Positions 1 through 6,209 are shown, numbered from the stretch's first letter. The stretch is 35,079 nt of DNA from UBA9715 sp045614225 (GCA_045614225.1 JAZLCO010000129.1:1-35079), one strand, 5' to 3'. Numbers and translations: made by a program. Notes: a model not told the origin generated them from the sequence alone.

Positions 1-54
1 GCATGCGACCTGGCGTTTTCCTTTTCCGAGGGGGTAGGCCCTGACCTGGGATTT
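1..54. other. Left window edge: candidate packaging (cos) side
   Basis: Non-coding stretch after the stop of the HNH gene. It contains two direct copies of GACCTGG (7-13 and 43-49) flanking a tract rich in runs of T on the left and G on the right, plus a GCATGC palindrome at positions 1-6. In HK97-like cos phages the cohesive site commonly lies between the HNH gene and the small terminase gene. Here those two genes sit at opposite window ends, so the site would be formed by joining this edge to the right edge. This is inferred from gene order only; no overhang can be read from the sequence. Confidence 0.4.
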
Positions 55-453
55 CTATTTCCGCCGCTTACGGGCGGCCCTGCGCCTGCTCTCCGCTTTC
101 GCATGGCATCGCTTGCATCGCAGGGCCAGGTTCGAAGGTTCGTCGGTGCCGCCCTCGCACAACGGCACCTCATGATCCACCTCTCCACCAAGCCCAGCGG
201 TCTTCCACTCGGTTCCATCGAAGGCAGCGCACACGGCGCCGCAGTCCTTGCACCTACCCTGCTGCCGCGCCATCGCGGTCTGCCTGGCGCGGCGGTAGCC
301 TGCGCGGGAATAATGCGCTCGCCACGGCTCGCGCTCACCGCGCGTCGCGTCGCCCGCGGTCGGCTTGCGCTTGCGCTTCCCCCGGCACTGGCATGTCTGC
401 CCCGCGGGTACGACGCTGTAGCAGTACGGGCAGAATGTCCTGCTCTTAGCCAT
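55..453 (-). CDS. HNH endonuclease, packaging-associated
   Basis: A 132-residue HNH nuclease. The core is visible in the C-terminal third: EVDHEVPL (His94 metal/general-base position), a following PSNLALRC (Asn108) and CKRCHAKA (His117), with the structural zinc pairs C68-xx-C71 and C113-xx-C116. An additional N-terminal cysteine cluster (C8, C11, C21, C23) precedes a very basic linker. In HK97-like phages such HNH proteins work with the large terminase to cut cos and allow packaging. The start follows an AGGAAAG ribosome site. It is the last gene of the leftward early transcript and would directly precede the terminase genes if the window ends are joined. The family is clear; the packaging role is inferred from context. 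Confidence 0.85.
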   Translation of the reverse strand: MAKSRTFCPYCYSVVPAGQTCQCRGKRKRKPTAGDATRGEREPWRAHYSRAGYRRARQTAMARQQGRCKDCGAVCAAFDGTEWKTAGLGGEVDHEVPLCEGGTDEPSNLALRCKRCHAKAESRRRAARKRRK

Positions 454-474
454 TGCGCTTCTTTCCTATCTCAG

Positions 475-500
475 GAGTAAGTAAACCATCTTACTTACTC
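475..500. repeat. 10-bp perfect inverted repeat between GT8 and HNH genes
   Basis: Arms GAGTAAGTAA (475-484) and TTACTTACTC (491-500) separated by 6 nt. The right arm contains the stop codon of the glycosyltransferase gene. On the leftward transcript it forms a hairpin just upstream of the HNH ribosome site, but no U-run follows, so it is not a typical intrinsic terminator. The arms carry ACTTA/TAAGT half-sites like those of the palindrome in the immunity switch (9722-9734), so an operator or mRNA-processing role are the two obvious options. Neither is shown. Confidence 0.6.
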
Positions 501-1282
501 ATGCGCTCGTGTAGCTCCATCGCCTCGTCCCAGGACATCTCGCGGTACTTCCGCAGATGCTCGAGCCTTGGTATCTCGCGGTGCTTCGGATCGTCCGGGT
601 CTGTCCATGCGTTGCCGTAACCTGCGAAGTGCACGATCGCCGGCGCATCGGTGTAGCCGGTCACCATGCTCTCGTTGAATCGCGTGGGAAGATCGACGTA
701 TCGCTGCTTGTGGTACTTGTTCCAGGCGTCCTGGTCGATCCAGCGCAGCCGCTCGGTGTTGAGCACGTGGATGAGCCAGTCGTCCTGCCCGTCGTCCCTG
801 ATCTTGTCGAGGTTGAACATGGCCACGCCGATGTTGAAGTAGTCCTCGCCCCATGGCTTGAAGTCGATGCGCCTGCGCTTGTCGCCTTCGCCGACATAGC
901 GCGGCGGCTCGCGCACGGCGGCGAACCACGCGCTATCCATCCTCACGTCCCAAAGCTCGGAGATGTCGTCAACAACAACGGTGTCGACATCGAGCTGCAG
1001 CACCTTACCTGCATCCGGGAGCAGCTTCGTGTAGCACACGCGAAGCAGCGACATGTAGCTGAAGTCCGTCTTGATGTTCGCGCTCTTCGCCCCGAACCAT
1101 TGCTGGTCGTGCACGTCGATGGTCTCAACCAGGTCGGGCATCTCGTATGGGAACGACTCATCCTCGATCAGCAGCACGACTCTCTCGACGCTGCTGTTCG
1201 CTATGAGCGACTTCGCAGCCGTCACCATGTGCGGGTAGAGGTTCCTGGTCCCGCTGTATACCGCAAGCTTTTCGTCCTTCAT
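491..1282 (-). CDS. Glycosyltransferase family 8 protein
   Basis: 263 residues; a retaining GT-A glycosyltransferase of the GT8 (LgtC/glycogenin-like) type. Visible motifs in order: RVCYTKLLP (81-89), metal-binding DxD as LDVDTVVV (DVD 98-100), YFNIGVAMFNLDK (148-160), DQDAWN (183-188) and the C-terminal HFAGYGNAW (218-226), which occupies the place of the family's HxxGxxKPW motif. It would transfer a hexose from a nucleotide sugar. The acceptor could be host wall glycan, phage DNA or a virion protein; the sequence does not say. The start at 1282 overlaps the previous stop (ATGA), so it is translationally coupled to the HTH gene. The longer in-frame start upstream overlaps the neighbour's coding sequence and was rejected. 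Confidence 0.88.
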   Translation of the reverse strand: MKDEKLAVYSGTRNLYPHMVTAAKSLIANSSVERVVLLIEDESFPYEMPDLVETIDVHDQQWFGAKSANIKTDFSYMSLLRVCYTKLLPDAGKVLQLDVDTVVVDDISELWDVRMDSAWFAAVREPPRYVGEGDKRRRIDFKPWGEDYFNIGVAMFNLDKIRDDGQDDWLIHVLNTERLRWIDQDAWNKYHKQRYVDLPTRFNESMVTGYTDAPAIVHFAGYGNAWTDPDDPKHREIPRLEHLRKYREMSWDEAMELHERMSK

Positions 1283-1461
1283 TCGATCACCTCGGCAATC
1301 TTCGCATCGCCGCCGCCGTTCCTTTTCTTCGCCGCAGGCGACGACCACCAGTAGATCGTCTTCTCGCTCACCCCGAACCGCTCGGCGAGCTCGTGTACGT
1401 TTCCGACGCCGAGCAGCCTATCGCCCTTGTAAAGCGCATACTCCTTCAGCTTCCTCGGCAT
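1279..1461 (-). CDS. Small HTH protein (60 aa)
   Basis: A 60-residue protein consisting of a single DNA-binding-like unit: YALYKGDRLLGVG, then VHELAERFGVSEKTIYWWSSP, a helix-turn-helix of the homeodomain-like kind seen in many short phage proteins. The same layout (short sheet, then helix-turn-helix with a Y/W after the second helix) recurs at the C-terminus of the upstream 196-aa gene, so the two are probably related. It starts at 1461, two bases after the upstream stop, with GAGGGTG as ribosome site, and overlaps the GT8 start by 4 nt. A regulatory role is likely; the target is unknown. Confidence 0.75.
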   Translation of the reverse strand: MPRKLKEYALYKGDRLLGVGNVHELAERFGVSEKTIYWWSSPAAKKRNGGGDAKIAEVIE

Positions 1462-1462
1462 A

Positions 1463-2053
1463 TCACACCCTCGCTACCTCGAAGTTCCCTGATTTCGTCT
1501 TTCCGCCCGCCCACTTGTACACCTGCGATGGCGTGATGTCGAAATGCTTCGCGCACTCCCCCGCCGTTCCGTTGAACCAGCCGGCTTCCCCGATCCTGCG
1601 CATCCTGAACATCTGCTTCGGTTTGCCCGCCCTGCCCGAGCCCTTCAGGTTCGGCGCGTGCTCATACGGCAGCGGCTTCACCTCGGTGCCTGGCAGCTTG
1701 GTAACCTTCATGCCCTCGATACCCTCGACCTTCTTCCTGCGAACCACGTCGATCACCGGGACGGGCGCCGATTTGAACTGCACCGGCAGTTCTTCATAAT
1801 GATCGCCAGGATCGTCATCGTCGGGATCGTCCCCTTCCGGATCGTCATCATCGGCCTGCTCCGGCTCGGCATCGGCGCTCATGCATTCCCACGCGGCATC
1901 TGCATCGTAGACCGCGAGTTTCATCGCCAGCGCCTTCACGCGGCCGGTGATGAGCTCGCCGCGCTTGTCGACGGCCTGGTCGAGCATCATGAGGTCGATC
2001 ACCGTGCCGAGCGTCGCGATCGCCTCAAGCGCCAAGTCCCTGTATTCGTTCAT
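1463..2053 (-). CDS. Phage protein with acidic linker and C-terminal HTH
   Basis: 196 residues. The N-terminal ~55 residues are helical. A strongly acidic linker of Asp/Glu/Pro follows (about residues 60-88), then a basic segment and a C-terminal HTH unit (FNGTAGECAKHFDITPSQVYKWAGG) resembling the 60-aa protein encoded just downstream. The function is not recognised; the form suggests a DNA-binding adaptor with a flexible tether. It follows a 114-bp gap carrying a candidate promoter, so it may open a sub-operon (HTH, HTH, GT8, HNH). GAGGAAGG precedes the ATG at 2053. Confidence 0.75.
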   Translation of the reverse strand: MNEYRDLALEAIATLGTVIDLMMLDQAVDKRGELITGRVKALAMKLAVYDADAAWECMSADAEPEQADDDDPEGDDPDDDDPGDHYEELPVQFKSAPVPVIDVVRRKKVEGIEGMKVTKLPGTEVKPLPYEHAPNLKGSGRAGKPKQMFRMRRIGEAGWFNGTAGECAKHFDITPSQVYKWAGGKTKSGNFEVARV

Positions 2054-2067
2054 GCCTTCCTCGTTTC

Positions 2068-2096
2068 TATATAGCTAGTTCTTATTTGCCGATTAA
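2068..2096 (-). promoter_or_regulatory. Candidate leftward promoter
   Basis: Read leftwards, TTAATC (2091-2096) and TATATA (2068-2073) are separated by 17 bp and lie 15-43 nt upstream of the gene starting at 2053. The match to the sigma-70 consensus is moderate. It sits in one of the few gaps (2054-2167) where the chain of overlapping early genes is broken, which makes a local promoter plausible. Confidence 0.35.
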
Positions 2097-2167
2097 CCTG
2101 TCCTGTCGTACATCCGCAGCGCCGATGCCCTGCGGAAACGCGTAGAGCGCCGGCGTATCCTAAGCGG

Positions 2168-2398
2168 CTACGCACTGGCACGCTTTTGCCATGCCTCGCC
2201 GAGCGGCACGTAGAACGCCGTTCCGCAATCCGGGCAGCGCATCTCCGCCGCCGGGCGGCAGTATGTGCAGAAGCACTCGCACTCCATGATGTTGTCGATT
2301 CCGCATCCGCATTCATGCAGGTCGTTGTACAGCCCGTCCGCTCCGTTCCTGCGGAGGAAGTCGGATACGATCGTCTTCACGTCGATTGCTTCACTCAT
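2168..2398 (-). CDS. Cys-rich small protein (76 aa)
   Basis: 76 residues with eight cysteines in HECGC, ECECFCTYC and RCPDCG; the last CxxC pair has the look of a zinc ribbon. The N-terminal half is helical (VKTIVSDFLRRNG). The start at 2398 overlaps the upstream stop by 4 nt, while the longer in-frame start lies deep in the neighbour. No family is recognised. It belongs to a run of coupled small Cys-rich genes (2168-4280). Confidence 0.7.
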   Translation of the reverse strand: MSEAIDVKTIVSDFLRRNGADGLYNDLHECGCGIDNIMECECFCTYCRPAAEMRCPDCGTAFYVPLGEAWQKRASA

Positions 2399-2583
2399 CG
2401 CTTCCCGCCCTTCTTCTCGTAATCCCAGCACTCCGTGCGCTTCTCGACGGTCCACAGCGGCTTGCGCACGTCGCAGCGCACGTACTGGCGCTTATCGGTC
2501 CATTCGCAGCCGTCGCTGGTCTGGTAGTAGCTCTTCTTCGCCGGCTTGGCGTGCTTGCATGTGTCGCATAGATATGCGCTCAT
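2395..2583 (-). CDS. Cys-containing small protein (62 aa)
   Basis: 62 residues. An N-terminal CDTCKH motif is followed by three further cysteines (DGCEW, RCDV, ECWDY) and a basic C-terminus. The spacing suggests one zinc-binding site, as in many short phage proteins of the C-x2-C...C type. It is coupled to both neighbours by 4-nt overlaps. The function is unknown. Confidence 0.7.
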   Translation of the reverse strand: MSAYLCDTCKHAKPAKKSYYQTSDGCEWTDKRQYVRCDVRKPLWTVEKRTECWDYEKKGGKR

Positions 2584-2816
2584 CCGTTCATCACTTCCTT
2601 CACGCGCTGATCGAAGTAGCCGCCATATACATACGCGCAGCACTCCACGCATTCCTCGTTGGCGTTCTCGGGACAATCCATCAGGCCGTAGCATCCCGTG
2701 AAATCATGGTTGTCGAAGACGTACTCGTGATAGCTCGCATGCGCTCTGTAGCAATCTTCAGAGAGCGGTCTTCCGCGCATCTCGGCGCGGTTGTGCTTGA
2801 CGGTTTTCGCGCTCAT
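2580..2816 (-). CDS. Cys-rich small protein (78 aa)
   Basis: 78 residues, six cysteines, most within GCYGLMDCPENANEECVECC, preceded by an aromatic- and His-rich segment (YRAHASYHEYVFDNHDF). This could be a small metal-binding fold. It overlaps both neighbours by 4 nt, so it is translated as part of a coupled chain. No known family is recognised. Confidence 0.7.
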   Translation of the reverse strand: MSAKTVKHNRAEMRGRPLSEDCYRAHASYHEYVFDNHDFTGCYGLMDCPENANEECVECCAYVYGGYFDQRVKEVMNG

Positions 2817-3091
2817 TCGCCCACCTCCGTCCGAAGCGCGGCCCTATCGAGCGTGTACGCCACGTTCGCCGCCAAATCCATCGCAAGGAAGCCGAGCATC
2901 GTCAGGTACTCGGTTCGGTCATCCGCCGCATAGAACGCGTCGAACAGCTCCGCGCACCTGCGCCCGGCATCCGCGCCCGCGTCCTTGATGCACGGGTCGC
3001 CCTGCATGCTCGCAACGAAGCAAAGCGTCTGGGCGAACTGCTCCAGGCACATCCGCTCATCGACCGGTATCTTCTCGGTACCGTCAGTCAT
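2813..3091 (-). CDS. Hypothetical helical protein (92 aa)
   Basis: 92 residues, mostly alpha-helical by eye, with the segments MCLEQFAQTLCFVASMQGDPCIK and AELFDAFYAADDRTEYLTMLGFLAMDLAAN. The start at 3091 is set by a strong GGAGGCGGAG ribosome site and overlaps the stop of the 32-aa membrane peptide. The longer in-frame start at 3166 would read through that peptide and is rejected. The function is not recognised. Confidence 0.7.
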   Translation of the reverse strand: MTDGTEKIPVDERMCLEQFAQTLCFVASMQGDPCIKDAGADAGRRCAELFDAFYAADDRTEYLTMLGFLAMDLAANVAYTLDRAALRTEVGE

Positions 3092-3182
3092 CTCCGCCTC
3101 CTTTCCACAGCTTGACCACCAGCACGCCAAGTACGCCGAGCAGCGCGCCGGTCGTGATGGCCACACCGACCACGGCTGTCAT
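3084..3182 (-). CDS. Single-pass membrane microprotein (32 aa)
   Basis: 32 residues: MTAVVGVAITTGALLGVLGVLVV forms one membrane span, followed by KLWKGGGDD. Its ATG (3182) overlaps the stop of the 47-aa zinc protein (ATGA), and its stop overlaps the start of the 92-aa gene. This coupling on both sides is the main evidence that it is translated. No function is assigned. Confidence 0.6.
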   Translation of the reverse strand: MTAVVGVAITTGALLGVLGVLVVKLWKGGGDD

Positions 3183-3322
3183 CGCTGCTTATCCTTCTGC
3201 TTCAAATAGCAATCACGGCACAGCTTCCCATCGTCGGCGGCATCTATCGCACGCCTGATGAAACTCTTTCCGCATTCCTTGCACTCGCCGTGCCGCGCCG
3301 AGTTTGCGTACGTGATAATCAT
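3179..3322 (-). CDS. Four-cysteine zinc-ribbon microprotein (47 aa)
   Basis: 47 residues: GECKECGKSFIRRAIDAADDGKLCRDCYLKQ, a minimal two-CxxC zinc knuckle. Translation starts at 3322 directly after the upstream stop, with GGAG 8 nt before it. The C-terminus (KQKDKQ) carries two copies of the TGCTT motif 12 bp apart (from 3186 and 3198 on the plus strand), like the iteron array near 4234-4438. Possibly a DNA- or RNA-binding or antirestriction factor; the function is unknown. Confidence 0.65.
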   Translation of the reverse strand: MIITYANSARHGECKECGKSFIRRAIDAADDGKLCRDCYLKQKDKQR

Positions 3323-3598
3323 CTATTGAGCTCCTTCCCGATCATTGCATCCAAATGCGACTTTCGCTCCGCAGTTGCCGCACCACCTTGGCGGCTTGCG
3401 TCCGCCACACGCTTCGATGGTGTCCATCGCACCGCCGCACTCAGAGCATCTCCACCAGCCGCGCAGCATGCCGTCGGTCTGACACTCCATGTAGCATGTC
3501 CGCTTGCACGTAAGCGCGGCCTCCAGTTCCTCAATCCGCCTCTCGTATCGCTCGGCGAACTCGCGAACCGCATCGGTCGGCTTCTTCTTGTCATTCAT
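3323..3598 (-). CDS. Coiled-coil / zinc-ribbon protein (91 aa)
   Basis: 91 residues. A charged N-terminal helix (VREFAERYERRIEELEAAL) is probably a coiled coil. It is followed by nine cysteines, including RCSECGGAM and WCGNCGAKV, a treble-clef or rubredoxin-like zinc ribbon. The start at 3598 overlaps the preceding stop. This layout is common for small early phage proteins of unknown role. Confidence 0.75.
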   Translation of the reverse strand: MNDKKKPTDAVREFAERYERRIEELEAALTCKRTCYMECQTDGMLRGWWRCSECGGAMDTIEACGGRKPPRWCGNCGAKVAFGCNDREGAQ

Positions 3599-3917
3599 CT
3601 CCTGATCCTTTCCATCGCACCTTCTCTGGGACCTCGTCTTTCGGAATCCATCTCGCGTGCTTGCCGCTCGTGTCGGACACGTTGCGAACTGCCAGGGCTC
3701 CCCTGTGGCTCACGGCAACGACGCGGCACCGGTGCCATTCCCCGTCGCCCTTGAGCACCTCGCACTCCGAATCCAGAAGCAGACCGAAAAGAGAGCTCCC
3801 TTTGCTGGCCATGCTTCTCCAGCGCCTTCTGCCGCGCAGCGACACGCATGCGAGCGCGATCAGCGCGCCTAATGCCATCCACATGAGCACGGCGAGCGCC
3901 GTCATAACCGTTGCCAT
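3591..3917 (-). CDS. Membrane-anchored hypothetical protein (108 aa)
   Basis: 108 residues. One N-terminal membrane span (about residues 6-27, TALAVLMWMALGALIALACVSL) is followed by a basic stop-transfer segment (RGRRRWR). A small soluble domain with strand-like stretches (WHRCRVVAVSHRGALAVRNVSD) comes next. A TGA lies three codons upstream in the same frame, which fixes the start at 3917. No family is recognised; it is probably an inner-membrane phage accessory protein. Confidence 0.6.
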   Translation of the reverse strand: MATVMTALAVLMWMALGALIALACVSLRGRRRWRSMASKGSSLFGLLLDSECEVLKGDGEWHRCRVVAVSHRGALAVRNVSDTSGKHARWIPKDEVPEKVRWKGSGDE

Positions 3918-4023
3918 GGATCCTCACATCCTTTCCCGCCCTCCGATTCGAAATCGCAAGGACCGCCAATGTCGTCAGCCCACCGAGCCCGAACGCCATA
4001 CCGCACAGAAAGAACTCCGCCAT
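3595..4023 (-). CDS. Possible overlapping membrane ORF
   Basis: An ATG at 4023 lies 2 nt after the stop of the preceding gene, has AGGTG 7 nt upstream, and encodes MAEFFLCGMAFGLGGLTTLAVLAISNRR, a good membrane span. The frame then stays open to 3595, wholly overlapping the 108-aa gene in another frame, and its distal part looks like an out-of-frame shadow (Arg/Gly/Pro-rich). Either a short membrane protein lost its stop codon by an indel, or the first ~35 codons are the meaningful part. Translation of the start is plausible; the full length is doubtful. Confidence 0.35.
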   Translation of the reverse strand: MAEFFLCGMAFGLGGLTTLAVLAISNRRAGKDVRIHGNGYDGARRAHVDGIRRADRARMRVAARQKALEKHGQQRELSFRSASGFGVRGAQGRRGMAPVPRRCREPQGSPGSSQRVRHERQAREMDSERRGPREGAMERIRR

Positions 4024-4025
4024 CG

Positions 4026-4280
4026 CTATGCACCTACGCATTCGAGCTCGCCGATCTGGCGGTAGCCGTCGCATGCGATGTAACCGTTCGCCGCTGGCGC
4101 GAAATGCGCGCAGTCGCGACACGGGCGCCCTGGCATGTGGTGCACGCACCAATTGCGGCATTCGGATTCCTCGATGAGCGATTCGGCGTTGAGCAACAGG
4201 GCGAGGCTCTTCTCCTCGAAGAAAAGCGGCATCTGCTTAGCACCCTGCTTAAAAGTTTGCTTACGCATTTGCTTCGACAT
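4026..4280 (-). CDS. Cys-rich protein starting inside the iteron array (84 aa)
   Basis: 84 residues beginning MSKQMRKQTFKQGAKQM. The KQ repeats are imposed by four 12-bp-spaced AAGCA motifs. After a helical section (LALLLNAESLIEESE), six cysteines occur in ECRNWCVHH, PCRDCAHF, ACDGY and ECVGA, suggesting zinc binding. The start at 4280 is chosen because AAGGG lies 9 nt upstream; the ATG at 4289 directly abuts that site and is too close. An upstream in-frame extension to 4496 only reads the iterons in another frame. The function is unknown, possibly linked to the origin. Confidence 0.65.
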   Translation of the reverse strand: MSKQMRKQTFKQGAKQMPLFFEEKSLALLLNAESLIEESECRNWCVHHMPGRPCRDCAHFAPAANGYIACDGYRQIGELECVGA

Positions 4281-4438
4281 AGTTAACATCCCTTTTCTTA
4301 TATATAGAGAGAGAAAGAGAGAGAGGCTTATCCTTTTGCTTTCACTCTTGCTCTGCATCTTGCTTATCCGTCTGCTTAACTGTTTGCTTATCGTCTTGCT
4401 TATCCGTTTGCTTAACTGCTTGCTTATCCGTTTGCTTG
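4234..4438. repeat. 12-bp iteron array, candidate replication origin
   Basis: On the plus strand the motif TGCTTA (or a one- to two-base variant) starts at 4234, 4246, 4258 and 4270, and again at 4325, 4337, 4349, 4361, 4373, 4385, 4397, 4409, 4421 and 4433: exact 12-bp spacing in two blocks. Between the blocks lie a CT/AG-only tract and a TATATATA segment (about 4290-4320), a candidate duplex-unwinding element. Several units contain TTATCC, the core of a DnaA box. Block 2 covers the 3' end of the replication-protein gene and continues past its stop; block 1 lies in the next gene in a different frame. Iterons within or beside an initiator gene are known from lambda-type origins; the origin role here is inferred. 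Confidence 0.7.
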
Positions 4439-4812
4439 CGCTTGCTGGTCTTCCCGCCTTGCCTTCCCGCGTCTGCCTTATCCTTGCGGTAAGCAAGCTC
4501 GTCGGCGACGCCGTTGCTCACAACGTGACACCCGATCTTCCACATCGAAGCGTCTAAGAGACCGGCGGAAACGCAATCCTCGATGAACTTGACAGCCTGC
4601 TCCGGCTTTGAAAAGCACAGCTCGCTTGCGATGACTTCGCGCGTCGCGGGATCGGCCATGTCGATAACGCCGTGCTCGTCGTAGAGCATGCCGAGAAGCG
4701 CCATCCAGCGCCCGAACGCCTGCATCTTGTTCTTCTGCAGGACGCCCAGGCGTAGTATCTTCGTGTTGTTCCGCGCATCGAACGGAACGCTGTAGAACCG
4801 GTTCGGATTCAT
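4342..4812 (-). CDS. DnaD-like / Lin1244-type replication protein
   Basis: 156 residues. The N-terminal ~115 residues (FYSVPFDARNNTKILRLGVLQ, then WMALLGMLYDEHGVIDM, IASELCF, FIEDCVSAGLLDASMW) have the winged-helix pattern of short phage proteins that resemble the N-terminus of DnaD/Lin1244-type replication initiators. The YRKDKADAGRQGGKTSK segment matches the usual basic hinge of that group. The rest is a KQTDKQ/KQAVKQ repeat produced by the iteron array. The start at 4812 directly follows the upstream stop. It probably recruits host replication proteins to the adjacent origin. No phage helicase or polymerase is present. The family call rests on pattern only. Confidence 0.65.
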   Translation of the reverse strand: MNPNRFYSVPFDARNNTKILRLGVLQKNKMQAFGRWMALLGMLYDEHGVIDMADPATREVIASELCFSKPEQAVKFIEDCVSAGLLDASMWKIGCHVVSNGVADELAYRKDKADAGRQGGKTSKRKQTDKQAVKQTDKQDDKQTVKQTDKQDAEQE

Positions 4813-5019
4813 CTAAAGCTCCTCATCTATCACTCTGTAGGTCGTTTTCGCGAGCCCGTAGCCCTTCAAGGCGAGCTTCACGATCTCGAATGTTTCGGCA
4901 TCGCATGTGAACGAAACCCTGTAGCGGTGCATCTCCGCAGGGGCTTCGGATGCCTCTGACTCCCACCGCGACTGCCATGCTGAGGTTGCGCGGGCTATGG
5001 TTTGCTGCAGATCCGTCAC
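4813..5019 (-). CDS. Hypothetical small protein (68 aa)
   Basis: 68 residues. A helical N-terminus is followed by MHRYRVSFTCDAETFEIVKLALKGYGLAKTTYRVIDEEL, which reads as a strand-helix-strand unit like half of a ferredoxin fold, often found in phage proteins beside replication genes. It starts with GTG at 5019, overlapping the tyrosine recombinase stop (GTGA), with GGGGGGTG as ribosome site. It directly precedes the replication-protein gene. The function is unknown. Confidence 0.65.
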   Translation of the reverse strand: MTDLQQTIARATSAWQSRWESEASEAPAEMHRYRVSFTCDAETFEIVKLALKGYGLAKTTYRVIDEEL

Positions 5020-6209
5020 CTCGCACCCCCCAACGACGCCTCGAATGCATCCGCTGCCGCCCTGTCGCGGCCCGGCAGGACGTGCATGTATAGCCTCAGA
5101 GTCGTGTTCACATCCGCATGCCCGAGCCTTTCCTGTACCGTCCGCATATCGACTCCGGACACCAGAAGGCGCGTCGCGTGCGTATGGCGGAGGGTGTGGA
5201 AGCTCGTTCCGGATGGCAGGCCGATGCGATCCCGCAGCTCGCTGAACGCCCGCGAAGCCTGCGACGGGCGCATGATCCCGCCGCTTTGGGTGCAGCAGAT
5301 GGTTCGCCCAGCGTCATTGTAGATCCGTTCTGGCAGGAACGATCGCTGCCATCCGTAGTGGTCCCGCAGCCTTGCGCATACCTGCGGCGATATGCTCACG
5401 CTCCGGCTCTTGCCGTCCTTCGTCCCGATCTGGCGCACCGGCTTCCCCTTCGCCTCGACGATCGTCGCGCCGATGTGCATCGTCCCTGAGACGAGATCGG
5501 CGTCGGATACGGTATTCGCGCACACCTCGCCGCATCTCTCGCCCGTCCAGAGCGAAAGGTACGCGGCGAATGCCGCTGTGCGGGCGCGGACGGCGGCGGC
5601 ATCGCATGCTGAATCTGCGAGCATCCCGTCGAGCGCAGCCGTGAGCTTCGCCACGTCCGCATCTGAGTAAGCCGTCGCGGCGGATTTCGCGGGATGAGGC
5701 TTCTGGACCGACGGCATGGGGTTGAACGGCGTTATCTCCTTGCTCACCATCCACTTGTATGCCCCGCAGAGGAACCAATGGAGCTGTATGACAGTGTTAG
5801 GGGACACGGGGCCGCCATCCGCCCTCCCATGGGAGAGCAGGGCGTCGTAGAGCGCCTCGACGAGGTACGGCCTGAACTCGTCGGCGGATATGCCGCCGGC
5901 ATACGGCTCGATGCAGCGCCTCACGAATCCGCGATACGTCTTCACCGTGTTCGCCGGGCGGTTCGCCGTCTCGAGGTGGTCGACATAGCGCGTGAGCAGC
6001 TCGGTGAGCTCCATGGACGTGCGCAGCGCCGTCGCCCCCGCCAATCCGTTCACCCATTCCTGGGCGGCGGCGAGCGCATCGTCCTCGGTTTCGGCATCCG
6101 GGAACCTGCGATACGGCCTTATGGGCTTGCCGGTCACTTTGTTCGTACCCAGATACGGCCTGCAGTACCAGGTGCCGTCATCGTGCTGCTTGACCTCAAG
6201 CGGTCTCAT
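5016..6209 (-). CDS. Tyrosine recombinase / integrase
   Basis: 397 residues, full length for phage integrases. It has an arm-binding-like N-terminus (WYCRPYLGTNKVTGKPIRPYRRF), a SAM-like core-binding domain (about 68-165) and a catalytic domain with the full residue set: R225 (WTGERCGEVC), K267 (KDGKSRSVSI), H338 and R341 (FHTLRHTHAT), H364 (RLGHADVNTT) and nucleophile Y374 (LRLYMHVLPG). The start at 6209 overlaps the upstream stop by 4 nt; the longer ORF upstream is a shadow. It would integrate, excise or resolve DNA at a specific site. Oddly, it is embedded in the leftward early operon without adjacent intergenic DNA, while a second recombinase lies at 10692-12209. Confidence 0.93.
   Translation of the reverse strand: MRPLEVKQHDDGTWYCRPYLGTNKVTGKPIRPYRRFPDAETEDDALAAAQEWVNGLAGATALRTSMELTELLTRYVDHLETANRPANTVKTYRGFVRRCIEPYAGGISADEFRPYLVEALYDALLSHGRADGGPVSPNTVIQLHWFLCGAYKWMVSKEITPFNPMPSVQKPHPAKSAATAYSDADVAKLTAALDGMLADSACDAAAVRARTAAFAAYLSLWTGERCGEVCANTVSDADLVSGTMHIGATIVEAKGKPVRQIGTKDGKSRSVSISPQVCARLRDHYGWQRSFLPERIYNDAGRTICCTQSGGIMRPSQASRAFSELRDRIGLPSGTSFHTLRHTHATRLLVSGVDMRTVQERLGHADVNTTLRLYMHVLPGRDRAAADAFEASLGGAR

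Noticed and set aside
4303..4325. CT/AG simple repeat as a phase-variation switch
   Set aside because: It lies between genes, not within a reading frame; an unwinding element or upstream region is more likely.
4234..4438. CRISPR array or protein-level tandem repeat as the sole explanation of the periodic motif
   Set aside because: The 12-bp period has no spacers, and the motif continues beyond a stop codon and into another frame.
4281..4496. 69-residue upstream extension of the 84-aa Cys-rich gene
   Set aside because: It only reads the iteron array in another frame (SKQLSKRI repeats); ATG 4280 has the proper ribosome site.
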